In this document: positions 41,901 to 50,095 of the stretch, piece after piece
How the letters are laid out: every line of letters starts with the position of its first letter
Position numbering within the stretch: position 1 is the stretch's first letter
Source of the DNA: Caprimulgus europaeus
Taxonomy: Eukaryota > Chordata > Aves > Caprimulgiformes > Caprimulgidae
Length of the DNA: 64,000 bases
Reading direction: 5' to 3'
NCBI GenBank assembly: GCA_907165065.1
Contig: OU015532.1
Coordinates: 45,485,839 to 45,549,838, forward strand
Translations under genes and position numbers: made by a program
Notes under the pieces: generated by a model
The model's input: only the letters and a program-made list of their open reading frames with translations
What the model was told of the DNA's origin: nothing
Database searches by the model: none

Positions 41901-44513
41901 AAATCAGAGCATGCAAACCTGAGCTGAGCCTGGCATTCATCTCTGATGATCTGCAAATCTACTTTGTATTTCTCTTCCTCAAACAGCTTGACTCATTATG
42001 CACTACTGAGACCAAAAAAACCCCTCACACTTTTAGCATATCTGTCAGCAAACCTCTAAGAAAGGTTTTTTTTTTCCTAGCAAGAAAGCCAGGAAAACAC
42101 TTGGAGGTTCTCACTCACATTGGGGTTCTTGTCTTCATCATACTTGTCAGCATGATAAGCTTTGTACCCTTCCTCAGCAGAGCCACGGAAGATGTTGGCG
42201 ATGTTGCCGCGGGCAGACAGGTAGGGGCTCCTCTGGAAGTCGCTGGGGTTACAGAACCTGTGCCAGTCCACCCTCCTCCCAGCAAGCGGCCGAGCCCTCA
42301 CCTCTTGCAGGTCACCCCCTCCTCTTCCCCCCATCCTCTCAATTTCAGACAGTGCCTGGCTGAAGTCCAAGCCCCGAGGCACCGCGACGGAGGAGGAGGA
42401 GGAGGAGCCGCTGTGGCTCTGCTTTAGGATGCTGAGCATCTGAGCAAAGACACTGAACATGCGGTACTCGTGCTCCCGCTCCAGTTCGAACCGCCGCTGC
42501 TCCAGCTGCATCCGACGCTCCTCCACCTCCAAATCCCGCTGAAAACGGCGTTCCTCCATCTGCAGAAAGCGCTCTTCCATGGCCCGCTGGGACGTCAGGG
42601 TCTTCAGCAAGAGGTCGTCGAGCGGGTCCCTCACGCGCTGGCCTTTCCGCTTTTTCCTCAGCCGATGCAAGGCGGAGAAGCCAGGCCGGGGAACCACGTT
42701 CTGGATCCGTGATGAGTTTGCCATGTTGGGCTCACTGAAACCTGTGAATACATAAAAGCATTGGAGAAACATTAAACTCACAGCAAGTAAATCAACATGG
42801 ATGTGCTTTGCTGCCTTCCCCTGCCTCTCCTAGGAAACACCCTTCCATCTACCGTAGGGTTTTACAGGAAAACCAAAGTAAAACCTGTCAGGTACATCTC
42901 CAAGTTCACAAGTTCTTTCCCAGTTTACTCTTAACTTCACACATTGGGCACCCCATTACACTGCCAGCCCTGTCCTCAGCCTCTGAATTAACCTGAATGA
43001 CCATCAAGTTCCCTCTACTGCAGTAACTACACAACCACCACAGCAAAGAGGACAGAGCATTTCCTCCTGATCTCAGACATGAACCTCACACTGGTTATCG
43101 TCTCCATCCCCATCAGACCATGCTTTTCCATCAGCACATCCTAGACTGGTTTGAAATCCCCAGGATTTCCAGACTGTACCCTTCTTGGCAGCCAAGCAAT
43201 GGCAAACTGCACTTTCAGTGTAGGAGTCTCATCTCCTGTCAATAGATAACGCTGTTTCTGCCAGCAACTTTCAAAAACATCTTCTTTCCAAGTCCTAATG
43301 AATAGCTTAGAAAGCCAGGCAGTGATTATTCCTAAGTATTCTTCATTGTTGAGTGTCACAGAAGATCAGATCCAGCAAATATTTTAAAAGAATGCAAGGA
43401 AAAGTTTCACCTGCAGGTTTATAGTGTAGCCGTGGGGTCTCCTGATACAATTCAGCATGAGGACCGCAGACAACCCTGGTGATGTTCAAATGAAACCAAA
43501 AAGCATGCTTTTCTTTTTTTTTTCCCAATAAGTCTAAGTATTGTCAGCATCATATGCAGAAATCTAGTGCAAATGCCTAGCCCAGCTCACGGCAGACATG
43601 CCAGCCCTTGGGATTTCATACACAAGATTTAGCCCAGTGCAGCAATTTTAGCTTGTATTTACCTGCAGCAAGATAGGTTCTGGGAATGGCCAGAAAACTA
43701 TGAATGCAGATACCAGCCTTCTACTTGATAAAGCTTTTTGGGACGTGGAAAAGTAAGGATCCAAATGTCAGTGTGAAAACCAGGTGTGCACCAGGAAAAA
43801 TAAATAAATAAATAAATCTCTCTTTCTGGGAAACCAGGCAGAAACCTTATGCTGGAATGTAAAAGGCTATCCCTACCTGAGGGTGAAACACTGGTTTCAA
43901 TGGGAACCTCCACCCTGGAGATGGGAGATGGGTTCTGGGCCCTCTCCAAGAAGGCTCTCTCCATCTCATGTTCTTCAGGGGAGGGCTGTTGGTAAGACAT
44001 GGCTGGTGGGGGCTCTGGGCTCAAGCAGTGTTCATCAGAGTTCACCTCCTCACATTTGATTTCCATCAGTTCAGGGTGCTGGGAAGGTCCAAAGGGCAGC
44101 GCCGAGGAAGCGAACTGGTGATGGTAGCTCTCCACCATGCCGCCCTGCAGCACCTGCGGAGCCATCATGGGCCCGCTCAGGGAGCTGTAAGCCAGGGTGG
44201 GCCGGCTGGTCAGCACTCGGTCCATCACCTCGTAGAACTTCCAGGTCCGACCACCCCGAGGGGCTTTGCTGTTGTCCTTGATCCGTCGATATTCCAGCTT
44301 CATCTTCTTGATCTTCTCCCGACACTGGTCGCCCGTCCGGTGGATGCCCTTCTCCCTCAGCACCTCGGCGATGCGGTTGAAGACGTGCTGGTTGCGCAAG
44401 CAGCTCTCCAGCTCCAGCTGCACCGACTCGTCGGCCCAGAGCTGCAGCAGCTCCACCACCTCGGGGTCCGACCAGTTACTGCCGCGCTCGTACTTCTTCC
44501 CTCGAAAATCCAT
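29610..44513 (-). CDS. ACCS: ACCS: Myb/SANT-like domain fused to ACC-synthase-like PLP enzyme (whole gene span, 15 coding exons)
   Basis: Joining 15 exons at GT/AG sites gives an unbroken 2,679-nt CDS (892 residues). In order: Myb/SANT-like domain (about residues 10-100; Trp14, Trp26, Trp91), acidic/proline linker, basic stretch (239-250), charged coiled coil (about 262-305), then a fold-type I PLP enzyme (about 395-800) and a roughly 98-residue tail. Enzyme motifs seen: [20 protein letters not shown] (Asn582), VDEIYM (Asp610, Tyr613), the Schiff-base Lys647 of ITK-DF at the exon 11/12 junction, and GWFRIIFA near the C-terminus. From family knowledge, the human homologue resembles plant ACC synthase but lacks that activity, so no substrate is assigned. 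The ATG at 44513 has G at -3 and +4. The Myb/SANT part is absent from human ACCS as I recall it. Exon joins were made by eye from conserved residues and phase; transcript support was not checked. Confidence 0.9.
30119..30272 (-). CDS. ACCS: ACCS coding exon 14
   Basis: Acceptor CTCTCCTAG|TAC; donor TTGG|GTGAGT; 154 nt. Encodes [20 protein letters not shown], then [12 protein letters not shown]. The GWFR arginine corresponds to the one that binds the substrate carboxylate in the family. Confidence 0.93.
30651..30793 (-). CDS. ACCS: ACCS coding exon 13
   Basis: Acceptor TTCTGGTCAG|AC; donor AAG|GTTGGT (weak match to consensus); 143 nt. Encodes [20 protein letters not shown] and on to [10 protein letters not shown]. 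Confidence 0.92.
31401..31542 (-). CDS. ACCS: ACCS coding exon 12
   Basis: Acceptor CTTCTGTAG|GA; donor AGAG|GTGAGT; 142 nt. Encodes [20 protein letters not shown] through [11 protein letters not shown]. The SGIRFG arginine is a PLP-phosphate contact in related enzymes. Confidence 0.93.
31693..31738 (-). CDS. ACCS: ACCS coding exon 11 (ends on the Schiff-base lysine)
   Basis: Acceptor ACATACAG|AT; donor AAG|GTGAGT; 46 nt. Encodes [15 protein letters not shown]. Its last codon is Lys647, the residue expected to hold PLP as an internal aldimine. Confidence 0.92.
32793..32882 (-). CDS. ACCS: ACCS coding exon 10
   Basis: Acceptor CTTTTGCAG|AC; donor GACAG|GTAAAA; 90 nt. Encodes [20 protein letters not shown] and on to VLGMDR. 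Asp610 pairs with the PLP ring nitrogen and Tyr613 with its hydroxyl in this fold. Confidence 0.93.
33085..33325 (+). mobile_element. CR1 LINE 3' fragment in an ACCS intron
   Basis: Runs from the TTTAGATTGGATCTGAGGAA block to ATTCTGTGATTC, in the intron between ACCS exons 9 and 10. Confidence 0.9.
33784..33884 (-). CDS. ACCS: ACCS coding exon 9
   Basis: Acceptor TTCTGCAG|GG; donor AAAAG|GTATGT; 101 nt. Encodes [20 protein letters not shown] and on to EFAK. Asn582 of NPQNP is the family asparagine that hydrogen-bonds the PLP hydroxyl. Confidence 0.93.
34887..34964 (-). CDS. ACCS: ACCS coding exon 8
   Basis: Acceptor TTTTTCAG|ATT; donor GAG|GTGAGA; 78 nt, phase 0 at both ends. Encodes [19 protein letters not shown], matching the human [14 protein letters not shown] segment. 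Confidence 0.92.
35541..35638 (-). CDS. ACCS: ACCS coding exon 7
   Basis: Acceptor CATTCCAG|AA; donor AAG|GTAAGA; 98 nt. Encodes [20 protein letters not shown] and on to AYLDSK. The TPFYGG segment aligns with the aromatic residue that stacks on the PLP ring in the family. Confidence 0.92.
36076..36142 (-). CDS. ACCS: ACCS coding exon 6
   Basis: Acceptor TTCTGTAG|GTG; donor GGGG|GTAAGT; 67 nt, ending in phase 1. Encodes [20 protein letters not shown], the segment that cradles the PLP phosphate in fold-type I enzymes. The human sequence has GGASLF where this bird has GCGSLF. Confidence 0.9.
36618..36705 (+). repeat. Diverged direct repeat, copy A (ACCS intron)
   Basis: Segment from GGAGAAGCAGTGATCAGC to TTGCAGCCAGAAAAGC, about 80% similar to 38037-38124. 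It lies in the intron between exons 5 and 6. Confidence 0.65.
37177..37246 (-). CDS. ACCS: ACCS coding exon 5
   Basis: Acceptor TTTCTCAG|TTTACG; donor AAT|GTGGGT; 70 nt. Encodes [16 protein letters not shown] and continues to AEN. A second GT three bases further (GTG|GGTAAC) is possible, but only the first keeps the downstream VIVLNG frame and spacing. Confidence 0.88.
37786..37856 (-). CDS. ACCS: ACCS coding exon 4
   Basis: Acceptor GCTCCCAG|CTG; donor ATGTT|GTAAGT; 71 nt, ending in phase 2. Encodes [20 protein letters not shown] and the following GHM, closely matching the human ACCS segment around the conserved QYADWRG. Confidence 0.92.
38037..38124 (+). repeat. Diverged direct repeat, copy B (ACCS intron)
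   Basis: Segment from GGAGAAGCAAGGACCAGC to CTGCAGCCAAAGC, in the intron between exons 3 and 4. Source unknown. Confidence 0.65.
40546..40605 (-). CDS. ACCS: ACCS coding exon 3
   Basis: Acceptor TTTTTCTAG|GG and donor CGG|GTAAGT bound 60 nt in phase 0. The 20 residues include [12 protein letters not shown], a conserved ACCS motif that corresponds to the substrate-binding glutamate segment of plant ACC synthases. Confidence 0.92.
40606..42118 (-). other. ACCS intron between exons 2 and 3
   Basis: AT-rich, with a C-run at about 41113-41121 and T-runs. Nothing else seen. Confidence 0.55.
42119..42741 (-). CDS. ACCS: ACCS coding exon 2: basic region, coiled coil and start of the PLP-enzyme domain
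   Basis: Acceptor TTCACAG|GT at 42742-42743 continues phase 1 from exon 1 (G|GT gives Gly213); donor AAT|GTGAGT. It encodes a basic [13 protein letters not shown] stretch, a Glu/Arg-rich helix with repeated EERR(F/M) units, a Gly/Ser-rich linker, then PYLSARG and [20 protein letters not shown]. The last motifs match the N-terminal catalytic-domain motifs of vertebrate ACCS. Because coiled coil and enzyme motif share one exon with no splice between them, this exon physically documents the fusion. An internal in-frame ATG (codon 219, near 42724) could start a shorter protein without the SANT domain. Confidence 0.9.
42742..43876 (-). other. ACCS first coding intron, joining the SANT exon to the coiled-coil exon
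   Basis: Only 1,135 bp, phase 1. Contains the (AAAT)n run. No terminator or polyadenylation signal was noticed that would argue for two separate genes, but I did not scan exhaustively. Confidence 0.6.
43799..43818 (+). repeat. (AAAT)n microsatellite
   Basis: Five AAAT-type units in the first ACCS intron, close to the exon 1 donor. Confidence 0.85.
43877..44513 (-). CDS. ACCS: ACCS coding exon 1: Myb/SANT-like DNA-binding domain
   Basis: Encodes residues 1-212 plus one base (phase 1); donor G|GTAGGG at 43876. The N-terminus shows a Myb/SANT-like (Myb_DNA-bind_4 type) helical domain: [17 protein letters not shown], then [17 protein letters not shown], then [18 protein letters not shown], followed by an [13 protein letters not shown] segment. 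This pattern is shared with MSANTD and ZSCAN20/29 proteins and with the Myb-like proteins of Harbinger transposons. The rest is a Pro/Ser/Glu-rich linker with an IKCE motif that fits the ψKxE sumoylation consensus. The reading frame stays open upstream into the CpG island as far as 44741, but that part is GC-rich, low-complexity and probably 5' UTR. Confidence 0.88.
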
Positions 44514-45320
44514 CGCTCCCGGGACCCGCCGGCGGCGGCGGCGGGCTGGGCCGGGGGACACTGCCGCTGGGCCGGGTGCTCGGCCCCGGAGCGCGGCCCA
44601 GCCCCCCCCCTCCCCGGGCCGGCGGCGGGAAGGGGCGCCGAGGGGGGGGGGCCGGGGGCGCCGGCACCGCGGGGACGCCCGGGACGGGTTGTGCCGGGGG
44701 TCCCACCCGCCGCTCGGCCCGGCCCGGCCCCGCCCGGGCACCGCACCTGCCCCTGCCCCCGGCCCAGCCCGGGGGGCCGAGCCCCCCGCCGGGAGGAGGC
44801 TCTGGCACCTCGGCCCTGGAGGGCGCCCGGGCGGCCCTGTCCCCCCCAGCCCTTAACGGGCTGTACGGCCGCCGGCCCGGCGCGGCTTGGCTCGGCACGG
44901 CTCGTCCTGGCACGGCTCGGCTCGCCTCAGCCCCTCCGCTATAGCCGGGCGGAGCGAGCTAGCGGGGAGCCGGGCCGGCATGTTCACATCCGGGGTGACG
45001 CACATGCGTGCAGCCTTATTCCGGGATAACTTTAGTCCGTGCCAGGCGCTAGCAGCGCTCCCGGAGCTGCGCTGGGCTCCCTCCCCCGCCCCTCCGGCCG
45101 GCAGCACCGTACCATGTCGTGCCACAGCCGCACCGCCCCTCGCCGCGCTCGGCACCGCTGGCCCGCCCCGTCCCGCCCCGCCCGGCGCTGCCAGGCACGG
45201 CCCGGCACGGCCTCGCCCGCTGCCCCCCCCCCGGGCTCCGGCACAAGGCGAGGCGGGGAGCGGTCGGGAGCTGCGCTGAGGGGAGCAGGGACCGTTCCCG
45301 CACCCATGGCCGCTGGTAGA
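44350..45320 (-). promoter_or_regulatory. ACCS CpG-island promoter
   Basis: A very CpG- and GC-rich block covers the first ACCS exon and its upstream flank. It has long C and G runs around 44600-44665, CCGGCCC clusters, and a near-palindromic ACGCACATGCGTGC (NRF1-like) just after a GGTGACGCA half-CRE at about 44993-45012. No TATA box was seen. The start site is probably between 44520 and 45000 but cannot be fixed from sequence. Confidence 0.7.
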
Positions 45321-45376
45321 GAGGCTGGGCTCGCCGAGCTGATCCCCCAGGGCTGCTCCCCGGCCCCGGGGTGGGT

Positions 45377-45660
45377 CAGTTCAAGGAACAAGTGACAGGA
45401 CAAGAGGAAATGGCCTCAAGTTGTGCCCAGGGCAGTTGAGATTGGATGTGAGGAAGAATTTCTTTGCTGAAAGGGTTCTGAGGCATTGGCAGGGGTTGCC
45501 CAGGGCAGTGGTGGAGTCCCCATCCCTGGAGGGATTGAAGAGTTGTGTAGACACAGCGCTGAGGGACATGAGTTAGTCGGGGACTAGTCAGTGTTGGGTT
45601 CATGGTGGGACTCGATGAGTTTAGAGATCTTTTCCAATCCAGGCAGTGCTGGGATTCTGT
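45377..45660 (+). mobile_element. CR1 LINE 3' fragment next to the ACCS CpG island
   Basis: Starts at the right border of the island (CAAGGAACAAGTGACAGGAC) and ends at TGGGATTCTGTG. Confidence 0.9.
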
Positions 45661-48077
45661 GCCTGTCACCTCCCAGGAGCCCCAAGCAGGGACAAGGTTC
45701 CCCCAGCCCATGCACCAACCCCTGTTCAGCCTCTGGCCAAAGCATTGCTCTTCCCCTGTCCCCATGTGAACAGCACCCCATGGCCTGGCTCTACCCGTGA
45801 TGTTACTGCATCTGGCTGCCCAAATTTCATCCTCTACTTCCTTATCTGTGTTTTTCCTCGAGGTGGGGACAATTTGACTTGTAGGAGTTGCTGGACATCA
45901 TGTAACCATGCAAAGTCCATGCACCTAGACCCTCATGGGTCACATCCCTCCGAGTTCTCCTGTCCCCTGCCACATCCCCGATGGGTGTGCAGGACCACAG
46001 AGAGCAAATGCAGAATTTCTTACTTTCCCACTTCATCACCAGGTCAAACTCCCTTACAGGGATCTGTAGTTACAGAACTCGAGTCTTCCCAGAGCTCTCC
46101 TGCTGTACCAGCCGTGAAGATGATGGCCTCAAGATGGAGCATCTTGCACGGTGGCCCATCAGTTTGGAAATTTCAGGCTGTGCCTGAGCCTGGCAGGATA
46201 AGAACTGAGCCCTAAGGCAACAAATATGAACATAAAAACAGTAATTTATGAGAAAACCAGAATGAAACGCAGCACATCCGTACCCTGTATCATCACAGTC
46301 CTCACGGCCAGCGTAGAGGTTGTGAAGCACATACTGGCTTCGTGATTTTCCTTTTAGATCTAAAGATCTGCTTCATGGCAGCATTGTGAGTTTCTTAGCC
46401 AACTCTTATTAACTTCCCTATGTATTTTAATAAATCATTCACACCTTCTACAATTCCATTTCTCAGTCTGTGAAATGGAAATAAAAATCTTGATCTTCAT
46501 TATATTTTGTGAAATACTTTGAATACTGTTTCTGTGGGGGGGAAAGAAAAGAGACAAGGCTTAGCTTTAAAAAAGACACTACCTTTCCTAATAAATTATG
46601 GTCAGGTAATAGTTTGGATTTTTTTTTTGCCATGGTCTGCTGAAGTGGAGTTTGTATTTCCACACCCCTGGAAGAAAGATGTGCTTTTACTTTCCTAGGG
46701 TTTTCATGGGAATGGTACAAATAGAGCCTTAATTATACAAAGACATTTACATTGACTGCATACTGAAGTACACAAAGACCAGGGCAACAACTAATAGAGC
46801 CATTAATGACAGAAATTTAATAGTAAATAGATTAAAGGCAACATGGAATAGTCTTTTTAAAAAGTTTTTCAAAGAAGCCTGAGAGCCTCTCTGCAACCTG
46901 TTATACCTGAGGGCCATAATGCAGCCAGGCAGCAGCAGAGCCTTCTCCAAAGTAACTCAACATACTCCCTGGCTTCAGCAGGAGCCACTGTTTCAAAATG
47001 CAAGAATTAAAAGGGATGGAACCTAGATTCATGATATAAAACTATAATAATATTAATTCTCTAATACATGAATAATAATTCTTGAATATATTCATCATAA
47101 TACTTGAATACCTGAATAATAATTCTCAAATTATTAATAATAATTCATGAGTCAGTTGTTTCCACCTTTTTATGCCACGTGAAGTGGAAACTTTGATTTT
47201 TTTGAATGAAGTTAAGAGCTTCCCTTGCAACCACATGTCAGGCACGCACGGCACTGAGAGCGAACATCTCTCATCCTGTTACGTTGCTGAGATAATTGTT
47301 TGAGCTGCCGGTTCTTTGAGCTGTTATTCCAATTCAGATGGAAAAGGGGATTAACAGGGGCTGTGTTCCCAAAGTGCAAGAAGTGATGGGGTTGAAATGT
47401 GCACTGTGCAAGCCACTGAGAACTGCAAAACCAGAAAGACTTTCTGTCCTGAACTGGTTTGTACATCTATTTTAGTGCCAAAAGCATCAGTGCCACCTAA
47501 TTTGATGTATCTAAGGCAGGCTAATTCTTTTAACACTGATAAAAAAACCCTTTACCTTTCTTTTCCATGCAGCAAGCTCAGGGATGCAAACTGAATGCTG
47601 TCATGGCATGTACCTTCCTTATTCTCAGAGAACTTCATGCCTTGGTTTTGTCTCAGTAGATGACAGCTGAGTGCCGTAGGTACAGGGCAAGCTGCATACC
47701 ACAACTCCTAACAAGCCATGACATGTGATCCTGGAAATACCTCCTTTAAAACTGGTGTTAAGCTTCACTATTTTGTTAAGTTTAGTTTATTATAGGTCTC
47801 TGAGTCATTGATGCAACTGGTTGACGCTCAGCTAAATCTTAGACACCAGTGTTGGCCATAGGCAGAGCAGGGGGCTGTGCTCCCCTGCCAGTGCCTGTAA
47901 GCAATGATATTCCAAATAAATGTTAATTAAATTTGGAATCTAACTCAATGGCATGGTCACAGATGGCACTGAAATGAAAGCCCTGGAACCCAGAATTTCT
48001 GTTTATTTACAGCACATTGCAAGCTGAGCCCAAGGAGCCCATTGAATATCAGGCCTTCAGCTGGGAATTGTGACAAC

Positions 48078-48182
48078 CATAGAATCACAGGCTGGTTTGG
48101 GTTGGAAGGAAGCTTTCAAGGTCCATCTAGTCCAACCCCCCTGCAGTGAGCAGGGACATCTTCAACCAGATCAGGTTGCAGG
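48078..48182 (-). mobile_element. CR1 LINE 3'-terminal fragment
   Basis: Short CR1 end (ATAGAATCACAGGCTGG, then CATCTTCAACCAGATCAGG). Same subfamily as 60593-60827 and 62001-62125. Confidence 0.85.
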
Positions 48183-48264
48183 TGCAATGATTGTCACAAT
48201 GCTAAAGTCAACAGTATGAAATTCAAATCTTAAGTTTGAACAAAAAAAGAAATCACCATTTTAT

Positions 48265-48590
48265 CATAGAACGTTGTGAGTGGGAAGGGACTCACAGGGA
48301 TCATCCAGTCCAACTCCTGTCCCTGCACAGGACAATCCCAACATTCACACCATGTCCCTGAGGGCCTTGGCCAAATGCTGCTGGAATCTTGTCAGGCTTG
48401 GTGCCATGAGCACCTCCCTGGGGAGCCTGTGCCAGTGCTCCACCACCCTCTGCCTCAAGAACCTTTTCCTCATGGCCAACCTCACCCTCCCCTGCCACAT
48501 CTTCCTGCCATGTCCTCTGCTCCTGGCGTTGATGGCCAGAGAGAAGAGATCAGCACCTGCCATTCCTCTTCCCCTTTTTGCTAAATAAAT
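48265..48590 (-). mobile_element. CR1 LINE 3' fragment
   Basis: Minus strand shows HWHRLPREVLMAPSLTRFQQ. Same subfamily as the copy at the left window edge. Confidence 0.9.
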
Positions 48591-48935
48591 AGGAGATGTC
48601 ACTTCTCAGTTGCTGTTTTGGCCTCTGTAGGCCCAGAAAAGCAATAAACTTATTTTCAATCAACAAGGCTACAATCTTATTACAATTAAAGCCCACGTTG
48701 TGGGGCTGCACGATTTTCTGCTGCATCCATTCTGTGGGGAGGCTTTGCCTTTATTCATAACAGGTTTCAAATTCCTGGAGCATGTGCATTGGACTTCTTG
48801 GATGCATTCGTGTCAACCATCACCGTGGCTTTGGTAGGGAAAACTTTCTACAAAAGCAAATAGAGGCCTTGCAACTCAACTAAATGTCAGCTGGTAGCAA
48901 TGAATTATTTTGCTGTAACCACAGCAGCTTTTTAA

Positions 48936-48947
48936 ATAATAATAATA

Positions 48948-49006
<59 letters not shown>

Positions 49007-49014
49007 CAACAACA
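48936..49014 (+). repeat. (AAT)n microsatellite ending in (AAC)n
   Basis: About 65 bp of AAT units with one interruption, then four AAC units. It is likely to be length-variable. Confidence 0.95.
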
Positions 49015-49635
49015 ACTTGAAAATTGGAGAGGCTTTCAATGCAGCAATGGGAAGAAGGTCCCTGCAGAGGGTGCTCCAACCCTGGCTACCTTCTTCTGGC
49101 TGATGGGTGGGAAGGAGGATATGCAAGCAGGGGGACCTTGGCAGGCCAGGAATGTGTTGGTGAGAGATTTAACCAGAGGGTCAGTTACCAGGAGGGCTTG
49201 AATTGCAGAAGTTCAGTATGTGGCTTGCCATGGTTGAGTATAAAAGGACATTTCTGCTGCAGCTGGGTAAAACACAGCTCTCTTCAACAGCCTCTGACAC
49301 AGGGAAGGGTGCTGGTTTGACTCACAATGCTGTTGATCAGAGGAAGGCTACTTGCCTGGGAAGCTTTACTGAAAGCCCAGCATCACCGTCACCAAAACCA
49401 CAACCATCTGGTGCCCATTTCCACACTGACCTGGAGACAGGCTGAGGTCTATTTCCTCAGAGATGACACTGGTAAAAATCCTTTGCCATAATTACAGCTT
49501 AAAAGTTAAAGTCCAAATAGACCATTGTGACAAAACCACTCTTACATCTCCCTAGTTTGGTAGATAGTATAAATAAATATGAGATTTTGCCATGGTATTG
49601 GACAAAACACAACAAGTTGAAGCTCCCTTAATTCA

Positions 49636-50095
49636 TAGAGTCATTAAGGTTGGAAAAGACCTCTATGATCATCAAGTTCAACAGTCAACCCAACACCATT
49701 ATGCCCACTAAACCATGTCCCTAAGCAACACATCTACTCGGCTTTTAAATACCTCCAGGGATGGTGACTCCACCACCTCCCTGGGCAGCCTGTTCCAATG
49801 CCTGAGAACCCTTTCAGTGAAGAAGTTTTTCCTCATATCTAATCTAAACCTCCCCTGGCACAACCTGAGGCCATTTCCTCTTGTCCTGTCACTTGTTCCT
49901 TGGCTGAACAGACCCACCCTCACCTCTCTGCACCCTCCTTGCAGGAACTTGGACAGAGCCAGAAGGTCTCCCCTCAGCCTCCTTTTCTCCAGGCTCAACA
50001 TCCCAGTTCCCTCAGCTGCTCTTCATCACACTTGTGCTCCAGACCCTTCCCCAGCTCCGTTGCCCTCTTGGGACACACAAATTCTCTTAGTTTCT
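49636..50095 (-). mobile_element. CR1 LINE 3' fragment
   Basis: Keeps a minus-strand frame [20 protein letters not shown] to VLLRDM. Bounded by AAGGTTGGAAAAGACCTC at its 3' end. Confidence 0.9.

Noticed and set aside
44514..44741. N-terminal extension of ACCS upstream of the 44513 ATG
   Set aside because: In frame, but Pro/Arg/Gly-rich and without domain character, while the downstream ATG has a good Kozak context. Treated as 5' UTR.
43968..45029. 353-codon open frame on the plus strand across the ACCS first exon and island
   Set aside because: It is antisense to the phase-consistent ACCS exon and consists of GC-rich low-complexity sequence. A lack of stops is expected there.
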